39,498 nt of DNA from Eubacterium sp. (GTDB lineage: Bacteria > Bacillota > Clostridia > Lachnospirales > Lachnospiraceae), in assembly GCA_017541035.1 (NCBI GenBank), contig JAFXZW010000004.1, positions 1 to 39,498 on the forward strand, read 5' to 3'. Shown here one piece after another: positions 17,414 to 26,449 of this stretch. The position numbers were made by a program, and so were the translations under genes. The notes under the pieces are model-generated. The model was not told where the DNA came from. It saw nothing but the letters and a program-made list of their open reading frames with translations, and did not search any database. The number at the start of each line of letters is the position of its first letter. The first letter of the stretch is position 1.

Positions 17414-18820
17414 ATGGCTGAGACAAGAAAAGTCGGTATTACAGAGACCGTGCTCCGTGATGCACATCAGTCTCTGATCGCTACAAGAATGACAACAGAA
17501 GATATGCTTCCCATCATTGATAAAATGGATAAGGTAGGATATCATTCTGTAGAATGCTGGGGTGGTGCAACATTTGATGCATGCCTCCGCTTCCTGAAAG
17601 AGGATCCCTGGGTGCGTCTCCGCAAGCTGAGGGAAGGCTTCAAGAATACAAAGCTTCAGATGCTGTTTCGCGGACAGAACATTCTGGGATACAATCATTA
17701 TTCGGATGATGTGGTGGAGTATTTCGTACAGAAATCCATTGCAAATGGTATCGATATCATCCGTATTTTCGACTGCCTGAACGATCTTCGGAATCTGGAG
17801 ACTGCAGTAAAGGCAGCAAATAAGGAAAAAGGACATGCACAGATCGCTCTGTCCTACACACTGGGAGATGCCTATACCCTTGATTACTGGCGTAATATCG
17901 CCCGTGAAATCGAGGAAATGGGTGCGGATTCCATCTGTATCAAGGATATGGCTGGCCTCCTTGTTCCTTATGAAGCTGAGAGACTGGTTAAGGCACTGAA
18001 GGAAGGAACAAAGCTTCCGATCCAGCTGCATACACACTATACCTCCGGCGTAGCCGCAATGACTTACATGAAGGCTGTTGAGGCAGGCTGTGATGTGATC
18101 GATTGTGCCATGTCGCCCATGGCGATGGGTACTTCCCAGCCGGCGACAGAGGTTTTGGTGGAAACCTTTAAGGGAACACCGTATGATACCGGCCTGGATC
18201 AGCACCTGCTTGCTGAGATCGCAGATTACTTTACACCCCTCAGAGAAAAATATCTGGCCAGCGGCCTGATGAGCACAAAGGTTCTTGGCGTTAATATCAA
18301 GACTCTTTTGTATCAGGTTCCCGGCGGTATGCTTTCCAACCTTGTCTCCCAGCTGAAGGAGCAGGGTAAGGAAGATAAGCTGAAGGACGTTCTGGAAGAG
18401 GTTCCCCGTGTACGTAAAGACTTTGGCGAGCCGCCTCTTGTAACACCTTCCTCTCAGATCGTCGGTACACAGGCCGTTCTGAATGTTGTGCTTGGTGAGC
18501 GTTATAAAATGTTCACTCAGCAGTCCAAGGATCTTCTTTCCGGAAAATACGGACAGACGGTAAAGCCTTTCAATCCGGAAGTACAAAAGAAGGCAATCGG
18601 TGATACGGAGCCTATTACCTGCCGTCCGGCTGACCTCATTAAGCCGCAGCTGGCCGACATGGAGAAGGCGATCGCTCAGTATAAGCAGCAGGATGAAGAC
18701 GTGCTTTCCTATGCGCTGTTCCCTCAGGTTGCAACGGAATTCTTCCAGTATCGCGATGCACAACAGAAGAAAGTGGATATGACCAAGGCGGATACATCCA
18801 ATATGACCTATCCCGTATAA
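17414..18820 (+). CDS. Oxaloacetate decarboxylase alpha / transcarboxylase 5S-type carboxyltransferase, without biotin domain
   Basis: This 468-residue TIM-barrel (DRE-TIM family) carboxyltransferase moves CO2 between oxaloacetate/pyruvate and biotin. Key features are TVLRDAHQSLIATRM (metal aspartate and catalytic region), CWGGATFDACLRFL, FRGQNILGYNHY, IRIFDCLND, CIKDMAGLL (the lysine carbamylated in the family) and LHTHYTSG (metal histidines). The conserved carboxylase helical domain fills the second half. It ends without a biotinyl domain, unlike classical OadA (about 600 residues), so it must use the separate carrier encoded upstream, as transcarboxylase 5S does. GAGGAG lies nine bases before ATG 17414; the in-frame ATG 17315 lies in the hairpin. 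Confidence 0.92.
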   Translation: MAETRKVGITETVLRDAHQSLIATRMTTEDMLPIIDKMDKVGYHSVECWGGATFDACLRFLKEDPWVRLRKLREGFKNTKLQMLFRGQNILGYNHYSDDVVEYFVQKSIANGIDIIRIFDCLNDLRNLETAVKAANKEKGHAQIALSYTLGDAYTLDYWRNIAREIEEMGADSICIKDMAGLLVPYEAERLVKALKEGTKLPIQLHTHYTSGVAAMTYMKAVEAGCDVIDCAMSPMAMGTSQPATEVLVETFKGTPYDTGLDQHLLAEIADYFTPLREKYLASGLMSTKVLGVNIKTLLYQVPGGMLSNLVSQLKEQGKEDKLKDVLEEVPRVRKDFGEPPLVTPSSQIVGTQAVLNVVLGERYKMFTQQSKDLLSGKYGQTVKPFNPEVQKKAIGDTEPITCRPADLIKPQLADMEKAIAQYKQQDEDVLSYALFPQVATEFFQYRDAQQKKVDMTKADTSNMTYPV

Positions 18821-18831
18821 CACTGAAATAG

Positions 18832-18867
18832 AACGCCGCAGTCGATGGAATGACTGCGGCGTTTTTT
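18832..18867 (+). terminator. Rho-independent terminator of the decarboxylase operon
   Basis: A perfect 12-bp stem, AACGCCGCAGTC (18832-18843) with GACTGCGGCGTT (18852-18863), has an eight-base loop and a T-run to 18867. Confidence 0.95.
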
Positions 18868-18922
18868 GAAAAGTAACGGACTTGTTCACGCGGCAAAGCA
18901 ATCCTTTTTACAGGTGATCATT

Positions 18923-20869
18923 ATGTCAGATAATAAAAGAAAGAAAATAGCTCTGCTCACAGGCATTCCGGAGGATGTTCACGGAAATGCGGTTATTGAA
19001 GGAATACGCAGACAGTGCGAACAGTATGACTATGACCTCTACATCTTCGCAGCAATGATCCATACGGAATCATCCATGCGGGAGTACGTGATCGGGGAGG
19101 CAAATATTTTCAATCTTGTCAATTATGAAGAGATGGATGGCGTGATCCTGGATTCGGTGAATCTTTTCTACGGGTTGGAGGGGGCTATCCTGGGACGGGT
19201 CAGAGAACGTCTTTCAAGATATCCCGAGCTTCCTGTGGTAGCGTTGGAGCTTCCGGTAGATGGCATTCCGACGATCAGGAACAGGAATGAAAATATTCTT
19301 CGGGAAATGTGCCGCCATATGGTCCTTGAGCATAATCGCAGGAAGGTCGCACTTCTGACCGGATACAAAGGGAATGAAGTGGCGGAATCCCGTGTAAAAA
19401 TCTTCCGGGATGAACTTGAGAGGCTTGGAGTGGAGGTCCCCGAGGAGTGGATCAGCTATGGTGATTTCTGGTATCCCGGAGGAAGAGCTTTCGCGGAACA
19501 GATCATTAAGGGAGAGATCGAAAGACCGGATGCTGTCATTGCGGCAAGCGACTGCATGGCGATCGGGCTGATGGAGAAACTGCTGGAAAAAGGGATCAGG
19601 GTTCCTGAGGATATCGCGGTTATGGGGTTTGACGGTATATTTGAGGGCCGTTTTACTTCTCCCACGCTTTCCTCCTTTTCCGCCAACGATGCGGAGATGG
19701 CAGCCGATGCGGTAAATGAGCTTCGGAAGAAGATGGATCCCGGAATGCCGGTGATTCCATATGAAGTTGATTTCAGCAGGATGTTCTTCCGTGGTAACAG
19801 CTGTGGCTGCGTAACGGATGTGAATGATATGACGAAACAGATCAATGATGTCATTTGTCTGAATTCCCATAATGAAGTAACGAAAAAGTCAGTGGAAAAT
19901 ATCAGAATCGGGCAGCTTCTCGAGACCTATGTTATGGAAAGGTTCACAGCAGCGGAATCCGTTGCCGAGTGCTTCCGCATGATCTTCGAAGCGGTTTATC
20001 TTCTGAATCCGTATCAGAATTTCTGTCTCTGCCTGAATGACGGCTGGATGGATACGGATGCACGTATGACCTACGGCTATTCGGAACAGATGCGTACGGT
20101 TGTGGCCCATTCCATGGTCAGCGATAACTGGTTTTTCAGACAGGAACAGAGCTATACCTTCTCTGCAGAAGACATGATGCCTTCCATCTATCGATCCGGG
20201 GAAGACCCGGAGATCTATATCTTTGTTCCGGTACATTTTAACGAAAAATCGCTTGGTTATGTTATGCTGCAGCGATCCATCCATAAGGAGTGCCACATGA
20301 CCATGGTATTCCGGAACTGGGTGCGCTATGTGAATAATGCGCTGGAAATGATCCGTGACAGGGAGAGACTGAAAATGCTTTCCTTAAGTGATGGATTCAC
20401 GGGCTTTCTGAACAGAAGGGGAATGTCGGAAAATCTGGAACGAATGATTTCCGAACAGGAAGAGGGAGAGTGCATGTTCTTCAGCGTGATCGATATGGAC
20501 GGGCTGAAGAAGATCAATGATACCTACGGTCACACGGAGGGAGACAATGCGATCCGGATGATTGCAAATGCCATTCGCGAGACGGTGGGTCCCGGGGAAA
20601 TTGTAGTCCGTGCAGGCGGAGATGAATTCTATCTGATCGGTATGGGATCCTATACGGAAGAGTATGAGACCCATTTCACGGATGTGCTTCAGGAACGACT
20701 GAGCCGCATATGGGATGCATCGGGAAAAATGTATGATGTAAAGGCCAGCATCGGTTGTGTAACCGGGAAAGTCTGGAATATCACAGATGTGGAAAGGTTG
20801 TTGCGCATGGCTGACGCAAGAATGTATGCCATGAAGACGATGCATAAGGAGAAAAAAGCAGACAGTTGA
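18923..20869 (+). CDS. Diguanylate cyclase with LacI-type ligand-binding sensor domain
   Basis: This 648-residue soluble protein has no signal peptide, membrane helix or helix-turn-helix. Residues about 8-300 form a periplasmic-binding-protein fold of the LacI/GalR sensor type (KIALLTGIPEDVHGNAVIEG, the later VALLTGYKGNEVAESRV, DAVIAASDCMAIGLMEKLLEKG, DIAVMGFDG). A linker/GAF-like region (about 310-490) follows, then an active-looking GGDEF domain with intact GGDEF at 565-569. The inhibitory RxxD site is replaced by GPGE, so product feedback is unlikely. It should make c-di-GMP in response to a cytosolic sugar-like ligand; that ligand is inferred only from the fold. AGGTGA six bases before ATG 18923 sets the start. 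Confidence 0.88.
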   Translation: MSDNKRKKIALLTGIPEDVHGNAVIEGIRRQCEQYDYDLYIFAAMIHTESSMREYVIGEANIFNLVNYEEMDGVILDSVNLFYGLEGAILGRVRERLSRYPELPVVALELPVDGIPTIRNRNENILREMCRHMVLEHNRRKVALLTGYKGNEVAESRVKIFRDELERLGVEVPEEWISYGDFWYPGGRAFAEQIIKGEIERPDAVIAASDCMAIGLMEKLLEKGIRVPEDIAVMGFDGIFEGRFTSPTLSSFSANDAEMAADAVNELRKKMDPGMPVIPYEVDFSRMFFRGNSCGCVTDVNDMTKQINDVICLNSHNEVTKKSVENIRIGQLLETYVMERFTAAESVAECFRMIFEAVYLLNPYQNFCLCLNDGWMDTDARMTYGYSEQMRTVVAHSMVSDNWFFRQEQSYTFSAEDMMPSIYRSGEDPEIYIFVPVHFNEKSLGYVMLQRSIHKECHMTMVFRNWVRYVNNALEMIRDRERLKMLSLSDGFTGFLNRRGMSENLERMISEQEEGECMFFSVIDMDGLKKINDTYGHTEGDNAIRMIANAIRETVGPGEIVVRAGGDEFYLIGMGSYTEEYETHFTDVLQERLSRIWDASGKMYDVKASIGCVTGKVWNITDVERLLRMADARMYAMKTMHKEKKADS

Positions 20870-20897
20870 ATCAGATCATGATAAGGAGAAGGGTAAA

Positions 20898-21854
20898 ATG
20901 AAGGTTAGAACACATGAACAGCAGAGTATCGTGGCATTCTGGGCGGCTGTTGATATGACAAATAAGCACAAGAAGCCGGGACCATGCCCCGAGGGCTACC
21001 GGTCGGAGAAACACATCCCATATATCCAGGATTATAATGAGGATCATCAGTTGAATCTGTACTATCCAAAGGATTATCGATATCCCGGAGAAAAGCTGCC
21101 GACGGTCATAAATATCCATGGCGGAGGATGGCTGTTCGGACATGTGGATGATTCGGAGCTTTATATGGCAGCTCTCTCAACTGAGGGCTATGCAGTTATG
21201 GGAATGGGTTATCGTCTGATCCCGGTTGTAGATATGCAGGGGATTGTACAGGATATCTACGAAAGCCTGCACTGGCTGGAAAAATACGGCCCCATGCGTG
21301 GTTTTGATCTGGACCATGTCATGCTGACGGGAGACTCTGCCGGTGGGCATCTATCTCTTCTGGTTGCCTGTATCCAGCAAAGCCCGAGGCTGCAGGAGAT
21401 CTACGGAGTAAAGCCGGTCAGCTTCCCCATCACAACAGTAACCGTCAGCTGTCCCTGTGTAGAAATGGACGAGCTCTACATCGTGCCAAGTGACAGCGCT
21501 GATGAGGCAAAGAATCTTTCCGACGCGTATCGGGAGCTGATGATGGGAGAGCAGGGAGAAGATGCTCCATGGAGCCGATATTTAAGCTTTTCTCAGTTTA
21601 TCACTCAGGTACCGGACGTAAAGATGCTTCCGCCCATCTATCTGATCGGTTCTGAAAATGAATCCCTGCATTTTCAGACAAAAAAGCTTCTGCAGGAATT
21701 TGACAGGTATGAGATCAACTATGAAACGAAGATCTGGAAGAAAGAGGACGGACAGCATTTGATGCATGTTTTCAATGTAGAGCACTGGGAATGGTATGAA
21801 AGCCTGATCTCCAACCGTGCCGCACTGGAATTCTTCCGGGCTCATTGTGAGTGA
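20898..21854 (+). CDS. Alpha/beta hydrolase, hormone-sensitive-lipase-type esterase
   Basis: This 318-residue cytosolic esterase of the HSL (family IV) group has oxyanion-hole motif HGGGW (74-78), nucleophile motif GDSAGG with S147, and a C-terminal histidine in DGQHLMHVF (H287 or H290). The usual acid position reads LIGSENESL, so the catalytic acid may be glutamate rather than aspartate. Likely role is deacylation of small esters or acetylated sugars; the substrate is unknown. AAGGAGAAGGG precedes ATG 20898, which lies 28 bases after the cyclase gene. Its stop overlaps a possible GTG start of the next gene. Confidence 0.85.
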   Translation: MKVRTHEQQSIVAFWAAVDMTNKHKKPGPCPEGYRSEKHIPYIQDYNEDHQLNLYYPKDYRYPGEKLPTVINIHGGGWLFGHVDDSELYMAALSTEGYAVMGMGYRLIPVVDMQGIVQDIYESLHWLEKYGPMRGFDLDHVMLTGDSAGGHLSLLVACIQQSPRLQEIYGVKPVSFPITTVTVSCPCVEMDELYIVPSDSADEAKNLSDAYRELMMGEQGEDAPWSRYLSFSQFITQVPDVKMLPPIYLIGSENESLHFQTKKLLQEFDRYEINYETKIWKKEDGQHLMHVFNVEHWEWYESLISNRAALEFFRAHCE

Positions 21855-21859
21855 ACAGA

Positions 21860-23167
21860 ATGAAGAAGATGATTATTATCGGCGGGGGCGCTGCGGGAAT
21901 GATGACTGCGATCCACGCCGCGGACGGTTATGAGGTTACTCTCCTTGAAAAAAATGAAAAGCTGGGAAAGAAGCTTTTTATCACGGGAAAAGGGCGTTGT
22001 AATCTGACCAATGCCTGTGATGAAGAGACCTTTCTGCAGAATGTGATGTCGAATTCCCGCTTCCTTTACAGCGCCATTTCGTCCTATTCTCCGGAAAGGG
22101 TCATGGATTCCTTCCGCCAGTGGGGGCTTTCCATCAAAACGGAAAGAGGAAACAGGGTTTTTCCTTCCTCGGATCACTCATCGGATGTGATAAAAACACT
22201 GGAGAATGAAATGCGGCGCCGGGGGGTGAAGATCCTTCTTTCTACGGAAGTGAGGGATATCCTGACGGAAGTTCTTCCTGAAGGGGGACCGGAGGCAGAC
22301 CGGAAAGGAAAAGGAAAAAACCGCCCGGAGAGGAGGGTGACCGGTGTTCGCCTTGCCGGAGGAAAAATTCTTTCCGCCGATGTCGTTGTCCTTGCAGCCG
22401 GAGGTCCATCCTATCCGGGAACAGGAGCTACGAATTTTGGGATCCGGATCCTCAACGATCTGGGCCTTACCACCCGTCCTTTCCAGCCCTCGCTGGTTCC
22501 GATGATGAGTGATGAGGCAATATGTCGTACCATGATGGGACTTTCTCTGAAAAATGTGGAGCTGTCCTTCTACCTGACATCCAAGCCGAAAAAGGTTCTC
22601 AGTCGGGAATTCGGGGAAATGCTTTTCACTCATTTTGGCGTCAGTGGTCCTCTGGTGCTTTCCGCATCCGGAAGACTGCAGAAGTACTTTACGGCAGAAG
22701 GAAGACCAAAGGAGGAAATGAAATTCTCCATCGACTGGAAACCGGCTCTTTCTCCCGAACAGCTCGATGCCCGTATGATAAAGGACTTTGAGAACGCAAA
22801 GAATAAAAAGGTGGAAAATGCCATGGAAGGACTTCTTCCTTCTTCCGCAATCCTGCCAATAATCAATGCAGCCGGACTCAATCCGGAAAAAAAGATACAT
22901 GATGTCACAAAGGAAGAAAGACTCCTTCTGCGTGATACACTGAAAGCCTTTACCCTTCCGGTAAAGGGTCTTCGCGGCTTCGATGAAGCCATTATTTCCG
23001 CAGGAGGACTCTCCGTTAAGGAGGTGGATCCCGGAACCATGGAGGTAAAAAGGATACAGGGGCTCCGGGTGGCGGGAGAACTTCTTGACTGTGATGCCCT
23101 CACCGGCGGCTTTAACCTTCAGATCGCCTGGTGTACCGCTTATTTGGCAGCAAAATCGTTTCAATGA
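21860..23167 (+). CDS. HI0933/BaiN-family FAD-dependent oxidoreductase
   Basis: This protein of about 435 residues binds FAD through the N-terminal dinucleotide fold (MIIIGGGAAGMMTAIHA). It shows the family signatures GKKLFITGKGRCNLTNACD, VVLAAGGPSYPGTGATNFG, FTHFGVSGP and, at the end, GLRVAGELLDCDALTGGFNLQ. The family has a middle insertion domain and mostly unknown substrates; one branch (BaiN) has been linked to bile-acid reduction, but that cannot be inferred here. Start choice is uncertain: GTG 21851 forms a GTGA overlap with the esterase stop, while ATG 21860 gives the usual N-terminus. Neither has a strong ribosome site. Confidence 0.87.
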   Translation: MKKMIIIGGGAAGMMTAIHAADGYEVTLLEKNEKLGKKLFITGKGRCNLTNACDEETFLQNVMSNSRFLYSAISSYSPERVMDSFRQWGLSIKTERGNRVFPSSDHSSDVIKTLENEMRRRGVKILLSTEVRDILTEVLPEGGPEADRKGKGKNRPERRVTGVRLAGGKILSADVVVLAAGGPSYPGTGATNFGIRILNDLGLTTRPFQPSLVPMMSDEAICRTMMGLSLKNVELSFYLTSKPKKVLSREFGEMLFTHFGVSGPLVLSASGRLQKYFTAEGRPKEEMKFSIDWKPALSPEQLDARMIKDFENAKNKKVENAMEGLLPSSAILPIINAAGLNPEKKIHDVTKEERLLLRDTLKAFTLPVKGLRGFDEAIISAGGLSVKEVDPGTMEVKRIQGLRVAGELLDCDALTGGFNLQIAWCTAYLAAKSFQ

Positions 23168-23208
23168 TTGATGATAGGGTCAACATGATATTTGGAAAGG
23201 ACAGTATT

Positions 23209-24393
23209 ATGAGCCGTGTGATTTGGATCGTTTTGGACAGCGTCGGCATGGGAGAAGCCCCGGATGCGGCGGATTTCGGAGATGAGGGCTGCAATACGAT
23301 CGGACATATTATGGAGCATTTTCCGGAATTGTCGATCCCGAATCTCCGCAGTATCGGTTACGGAAATATCGATGGTATGGAGGGAGTTCCTCCCGTTGCG
23401 CATCCCAAGGGAGCCTACGGACGTTTGCAGGAACTTTCCGCCGGGAAGGATACCACCATCGGGCACTGGGAAATGACAGGCATCCACACCCCTGAACGTT
23501 TTCCGACTTACCCCGGTGGTTTTCCCAAGGAGATCATCGATGCCTTCATCGAGAAAACAGGAGTACCGGGCGTGCTTTGTAATGAAGTGGCTTCCGGCAC
23601 GGAGGTGATCAATCGCCTCGGAGATGAAATGAAGCAGACGGGAAAGCCCATCGTATACACTTCGGCTGACAGTGTTTTTCAGATAGCCTGCGACGAAAAA
23701 GTATACCCGCCGGAAGAACTGTACAGTATGTGCCGTATTGCCCGTGAAATCCTCACCGGAAGGCATAATGTAGCCCGTGTGATTGCCCGTCCTTACGTAT
23801 GGGACACGGATCGTTATGTAAGGACTCCAAACCGTCGGGATTTTTCCCGCAGGCCGGATGAGAGGAATCTTCTGTGTATGATCCGGGACAGCGGACAAAG
23901 TGTCTACGCTGTCGGTAAGATCGAGGATATTTTTGCCGGCGTTGGGATTACTGAGGCTGTACATACAAAGGATAATGAGGATGGTATGGATAAAACCCTG
24001 GAGGCTTTGGAAAAAGTAAGGGAGGGGCTTATCTTCACCAATTTGGTGGAATTTGATTCGTCCTGGGGACACCGTCGGGATGTGGAAGGATATGCCCGGG
24101 GACTGGAGCGCTTTGATAGAAGACTCGGTGAACTGATGCGGAGGATTACGGATGAGGACACCATCGTGATCACGGCTGACCACGGCTGCGACCCAACCTT
24201 TAAAGGAACGGATCATACAAGGGAATATGTTCCATTCCTGCTATACGGCGGGCCGGTACATGCAGATGTGAATCTTCACACCGGAAAAAGCTTCGCAGAC
24301 AGTGGTGAAACTGTGCGGGAGCTTTTATCCGTGCCGGGAAAGCTTCCCATCGGTGAAAGCCGGTGGGCGGTTATTTCACAGGAAGGAAAGTGA
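23209..24393 (+). CDS. deoB: Phosphopentomutase
   Basis: This 394-residue Mn-dependent enzyme of the alkaline-phosphatase superfamily interconverts (deoxy)ribose 1-phosphate and 5-phosphate in nucleoside salvage. Metal and active-site stretches are VIWIVLDSVGMGEAPDA, GKDTTIGHWEMTG, and ITADHGCDPTFKGTDHTREY near the C-terminus. ATG 23209 follows GGAAAGG by eight bases; an in-frame GTG at 23131 overlaps the previous gene and has no ribosome site. It abuts the Opp ATPase gene with no gap. No other nucleoside-salvage gene is adjacent. Confidence 0.96.
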   Translation: MSRVIWIVLDSVGMGEAPDAADFGDEGCNTIGHIMEHFPELSIPNLRSIGYGNIDGMEGVPPVAHPKGAYGRLQELSAGKDTTIGHWEMTGIHTPERFPTYPGGFPKEIIDAFIEKTGVPGVLCNEVASGTEVINRLGDEMKQTGKPIVYTSADSVFQIACDEKVYPPEELYSMCRIAREILTGRHNVARVIARPYVWDTDRYVRTPNRRDFSRRPDERNLLCMIRDSGQSVYAVGKIEDIFAGVGITEAVHTKDNEDGMDKTLEALEKVREGLIFTNLVEFDSSWGHRRDVEGYARGLERFDRRLGELMRRITDEDTIVITADHGCDPTFKGTDHTREYVPFLLYGGPVHADVNLHTGKSFADSGETVRELLSVPGKLPIGESRWAVISQEGK

Positions 24394-25482
24394 GTGAGAT
24401 ATATGGGAAGCAGAGAAAATGCAGATGTACTGCAGATAAAGGATTTGAACATCAGGTTCAAAATGCCCACCGGAGATGTACATGCATTGCGGGGGCTGAA
24501 TTTCCATCTCGGTAAAAATGAAGTGATCGCACTGGTGGGTGAGTCCGGCTGTGGAAAGAGTGTGGGTGTTAAGACCGTAATGGGTATTCTTCCGGACAAT
24601 GCGGTGATCGAATCAGGAGAGATTCTTTTCCGTGACGGGGAGAAAATGACGGATCTTCTGAAAATGACGGACAAACAAAGACAGAAGAAAATAAACGGTT
24701 CCAGGATCGCCATGGTATTTCAGGATCCCATGACCTCCCTGAATCCGGTCATGACCATTGGAAAACAGCTGATCACAGCAATCCGGAGCCACCGGGATGT
24801 GAAGAAGAAGGAAGCCTATGCCAAGGGCATTGAGCTTCTTCGCGAGGTGGGGATCACGGATCCCCAGCGTACCATGGGACAGTATCCGCACCAGCTATCC
24901 GGAGGAATGCGGCAGAGAGTGGTTATCGCTATCGCTCTTTCGGGAGATCCTGAGATCCTGATCTGTGACGAGCCTACCACGGCTCTGGATGTAACGACTC
25001 AGGAAAGAATCCTTCTTCTTCTGCAGAATATTCAGAAAGCGAAAGGCCTTTCGATCATTTTCATCACCCACAATCTCGGCGTGGTTGCTAAGATCGCCGA
25101 TTATGTGGGCGTTATGTACGCCGGAAAGATTATTGAATCCGGTACTGTATTTGATATTCTGTATGACCCGAGACATCCCTATACCTGGGGACTTCTTTCC
25201 GCCGTTCCGACCGTCACCGACAAGAAGGAAGAATTGTATGCGATTCCGGGCACGCCTCCGAATCTGGCCAAGGAGATAGTCGGTGATGCTTTTGCACCCA
25301 GAAATCCGTATGCGCTGGCCATTGATTTCAAAATGGAGCCTCCGCTATTCAAGCTGTCCCATACCCATTATGTGGCCAGCTGGCTCGCGGATCCCAGAGC
25401 ACCGAAGGTGGAAATGCCGGAGGAGCTTGCAAAGAGGATCAGGATGATGAAACAGGAGGGAGAGGACTATGTCAACAGCTGA
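24394..25482 (+). CDS. Oligopeptide/dipeptide ABC transporter ATP-binding protein, OppD/DppD type
   Basis: This ATPase of about 362 residues powers peptide uptake with its OppF partner. Walker A is GESGCGKS, the Q-loop lies in MVFQDPMTSLNP, the signature is LSGGMRQR, Walker B is LICDEPTTALD and the switch histidine is in FITHNLG. The C-terminal oligopeptide-transporter extension (HPYTWGLLSAVP then IPGTPPNL) confirms the subfamily. GTG 24394, seven bases after GGAAGG, is the better-spaced start; ATG 24403 is the alternative. It starts immediately at the deoB stop and overlaps the next gene by 14 bases. Confidence 0.93.
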   Translation: MRYMGSRENADVLQIKDLNIRFKMPTGDVHALRGLNFHLGKNEVIALVGESGCGKSVGVKTVMGILPDNAVIESGEILFRDGEKMTDLLKMTDKQRQKKINGSRIAMVFQDPMTSLNPVMTIGKQLITAIRSHRDVKKKEAYAKGIELLREVGITDPQRTMGQYPHQLSGGMRQRVVIAIALSGDPEILICDEPTTALDVTTQERILLLLQNIQKAKGLSIIFITHNLGVVAKIADYVGVMYAGKIIESGTVFDILYDPRHPYTWGLLSAVPTVTDKKEELYAIPGTPPNLAKEIVGDAFAPRNPYALAIDFKMEPPLFKLSHTHYVASWLADPRAPKVEMPEELAKRIRMMKQEGEDYVNS

Positions 25483-26449
25483 ATCCCACAAATCCGTAAA
25501 AAAATCCGGTAAGAAAAAGAACATACTTCTCAGGGTGACGGATCTATGCATGTATTTTGACAGTGCAGGAAAAAGGATCAAGGCAGCCGAGCATGTGAAT
25601 TTCACCATTCGTGAGGGAGAAACCTTCGGGCTGGTAGGTGAATCGGGAAGCGGAAAATCGACAATCGGAAAGTGTATCATCGGTCTGAATAAAGCTACAG
25701 ACGGAAGCATCACATTTGGGGAAACCGAACTGACCGGTATTAAGAATCACAGGGAATACAAAGAGAAAATGAAGGATATCCAAATGATCTTTCAGGATCC
25801 CATGTCTTCCCTGAATCCGAAGAAACAGGTGGGTCAAACCCTGCGGGAAGCACTGATGATCCAGGGGGTCGGAAGAAACCGGGAGGAACAGGATGCCATG
25901 GTGGATGAGGCGCTGACTCGGGTTGGTATCCCTGTGGAATACAGAAACCGCTATCCTCATTCCTTCTCCGGGGGACAGCGGCAGAGGATCGGGATCGCCA
26001 GAGCGCTGGCAGGTAATCCGAAGCTGGTGATCGCCGATGAATGTATCGCAGCACTGGATGCTTCCGTACAGGCACAGATTGTGAACCTTCTCAGAAAAAT
26101 CAAGGAGGAAATGGGAACCTCTTTCCTTTTTATTTCCCATGACCTTTCCATGGTACGTTTTCTGTCTGACCGCATCGGTGTCCTTCATCTTGGATATCTT
26201 CTGGAAGAGGGTGTCTCGGAAGAAATCTTCCGGAATCCCGTTCATCCGTATACCCGCAGGCTTCTCTCCGCAACGCCCCGTCTGAATCCGATTCTGCAGC
26301 CGGAAGAGGAAGAGGTTTATGATTATGAATCCTCGGGCATTCATTACGGAGACGGAACCTGGCATAAGGTGGCGGAGGGACACAGAGTTTTCTGCACGGA
26401 TGCGGAGTTTGATCTGTGGACCAGAAAAAGGAAAGGAGGGAAAGCATGA
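25469..26449 (+). CDS. Oligopeptide/dipeptide ABC transporter ATP-binding protein, OppF/DppF type
   Basis: This 326-residue second ATPase of the peptide importer has Walker A GESGSGKS, the Q-loop in MIFQDPMSSLNP, signature FSGGQRQR, Walker B LVIADECIAALD (cysteine in the common DEPxSALD proline position) and switch histidine in FISHDLSMV. The C-terminal HPYTRRLLSATPR block is the oligopeptide extension. AGGAGGGAG precedes ATG 25469. It overlaps OppD by 14 bases, and its stop overlaps the binding-protein start (ATGA), so translation is probably coupled. Confidence 0.93.
   Translation: MSTAESHKSVKKSGKKKNILLRVTDLCMYFDSAGKRIKAAEHVNFTIREGETFGLVGESGSGKSTIGKCIIGLNKATDGSITFGETELTGIKNHREYKEKMKDIQMIFQDPMSSLNPKKQVGQTLREALMIQGVGRNREEQDAMVDEALTRVGIPVEYRNRYPHSFSGGQRQRIGIARALAGNPKLVIADECIAALDASVQAQIVNLLRKIKEEMGTSFLFISHDLSMVRFLSDRIGVLHLGYLLEEGVSEEIFRNPVHPYTRRLLSATPRLNPILQPEEEEVYDYESSGIHYGDGTWHKVAEGHRVFCTDAEFDLWTRKRKGGKA

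Noticed and set aside
17294-18901. Long antisense open frame (535 codons) opposite the OadA-like gene
   Set aside because: Shadow of a well-conserved coding sequence; it also runs through the terminator and hairpin, and no domain is recognisable.
18868-18922. Promoter for the LacI-GGDEF gene
   Set aside because: Only 55 bases separate the terminator and the start; no pair of hexamers with acceptable spacing is visible, though the gene must be transcribed from somewhere (read-through or a non-consensus promoter).
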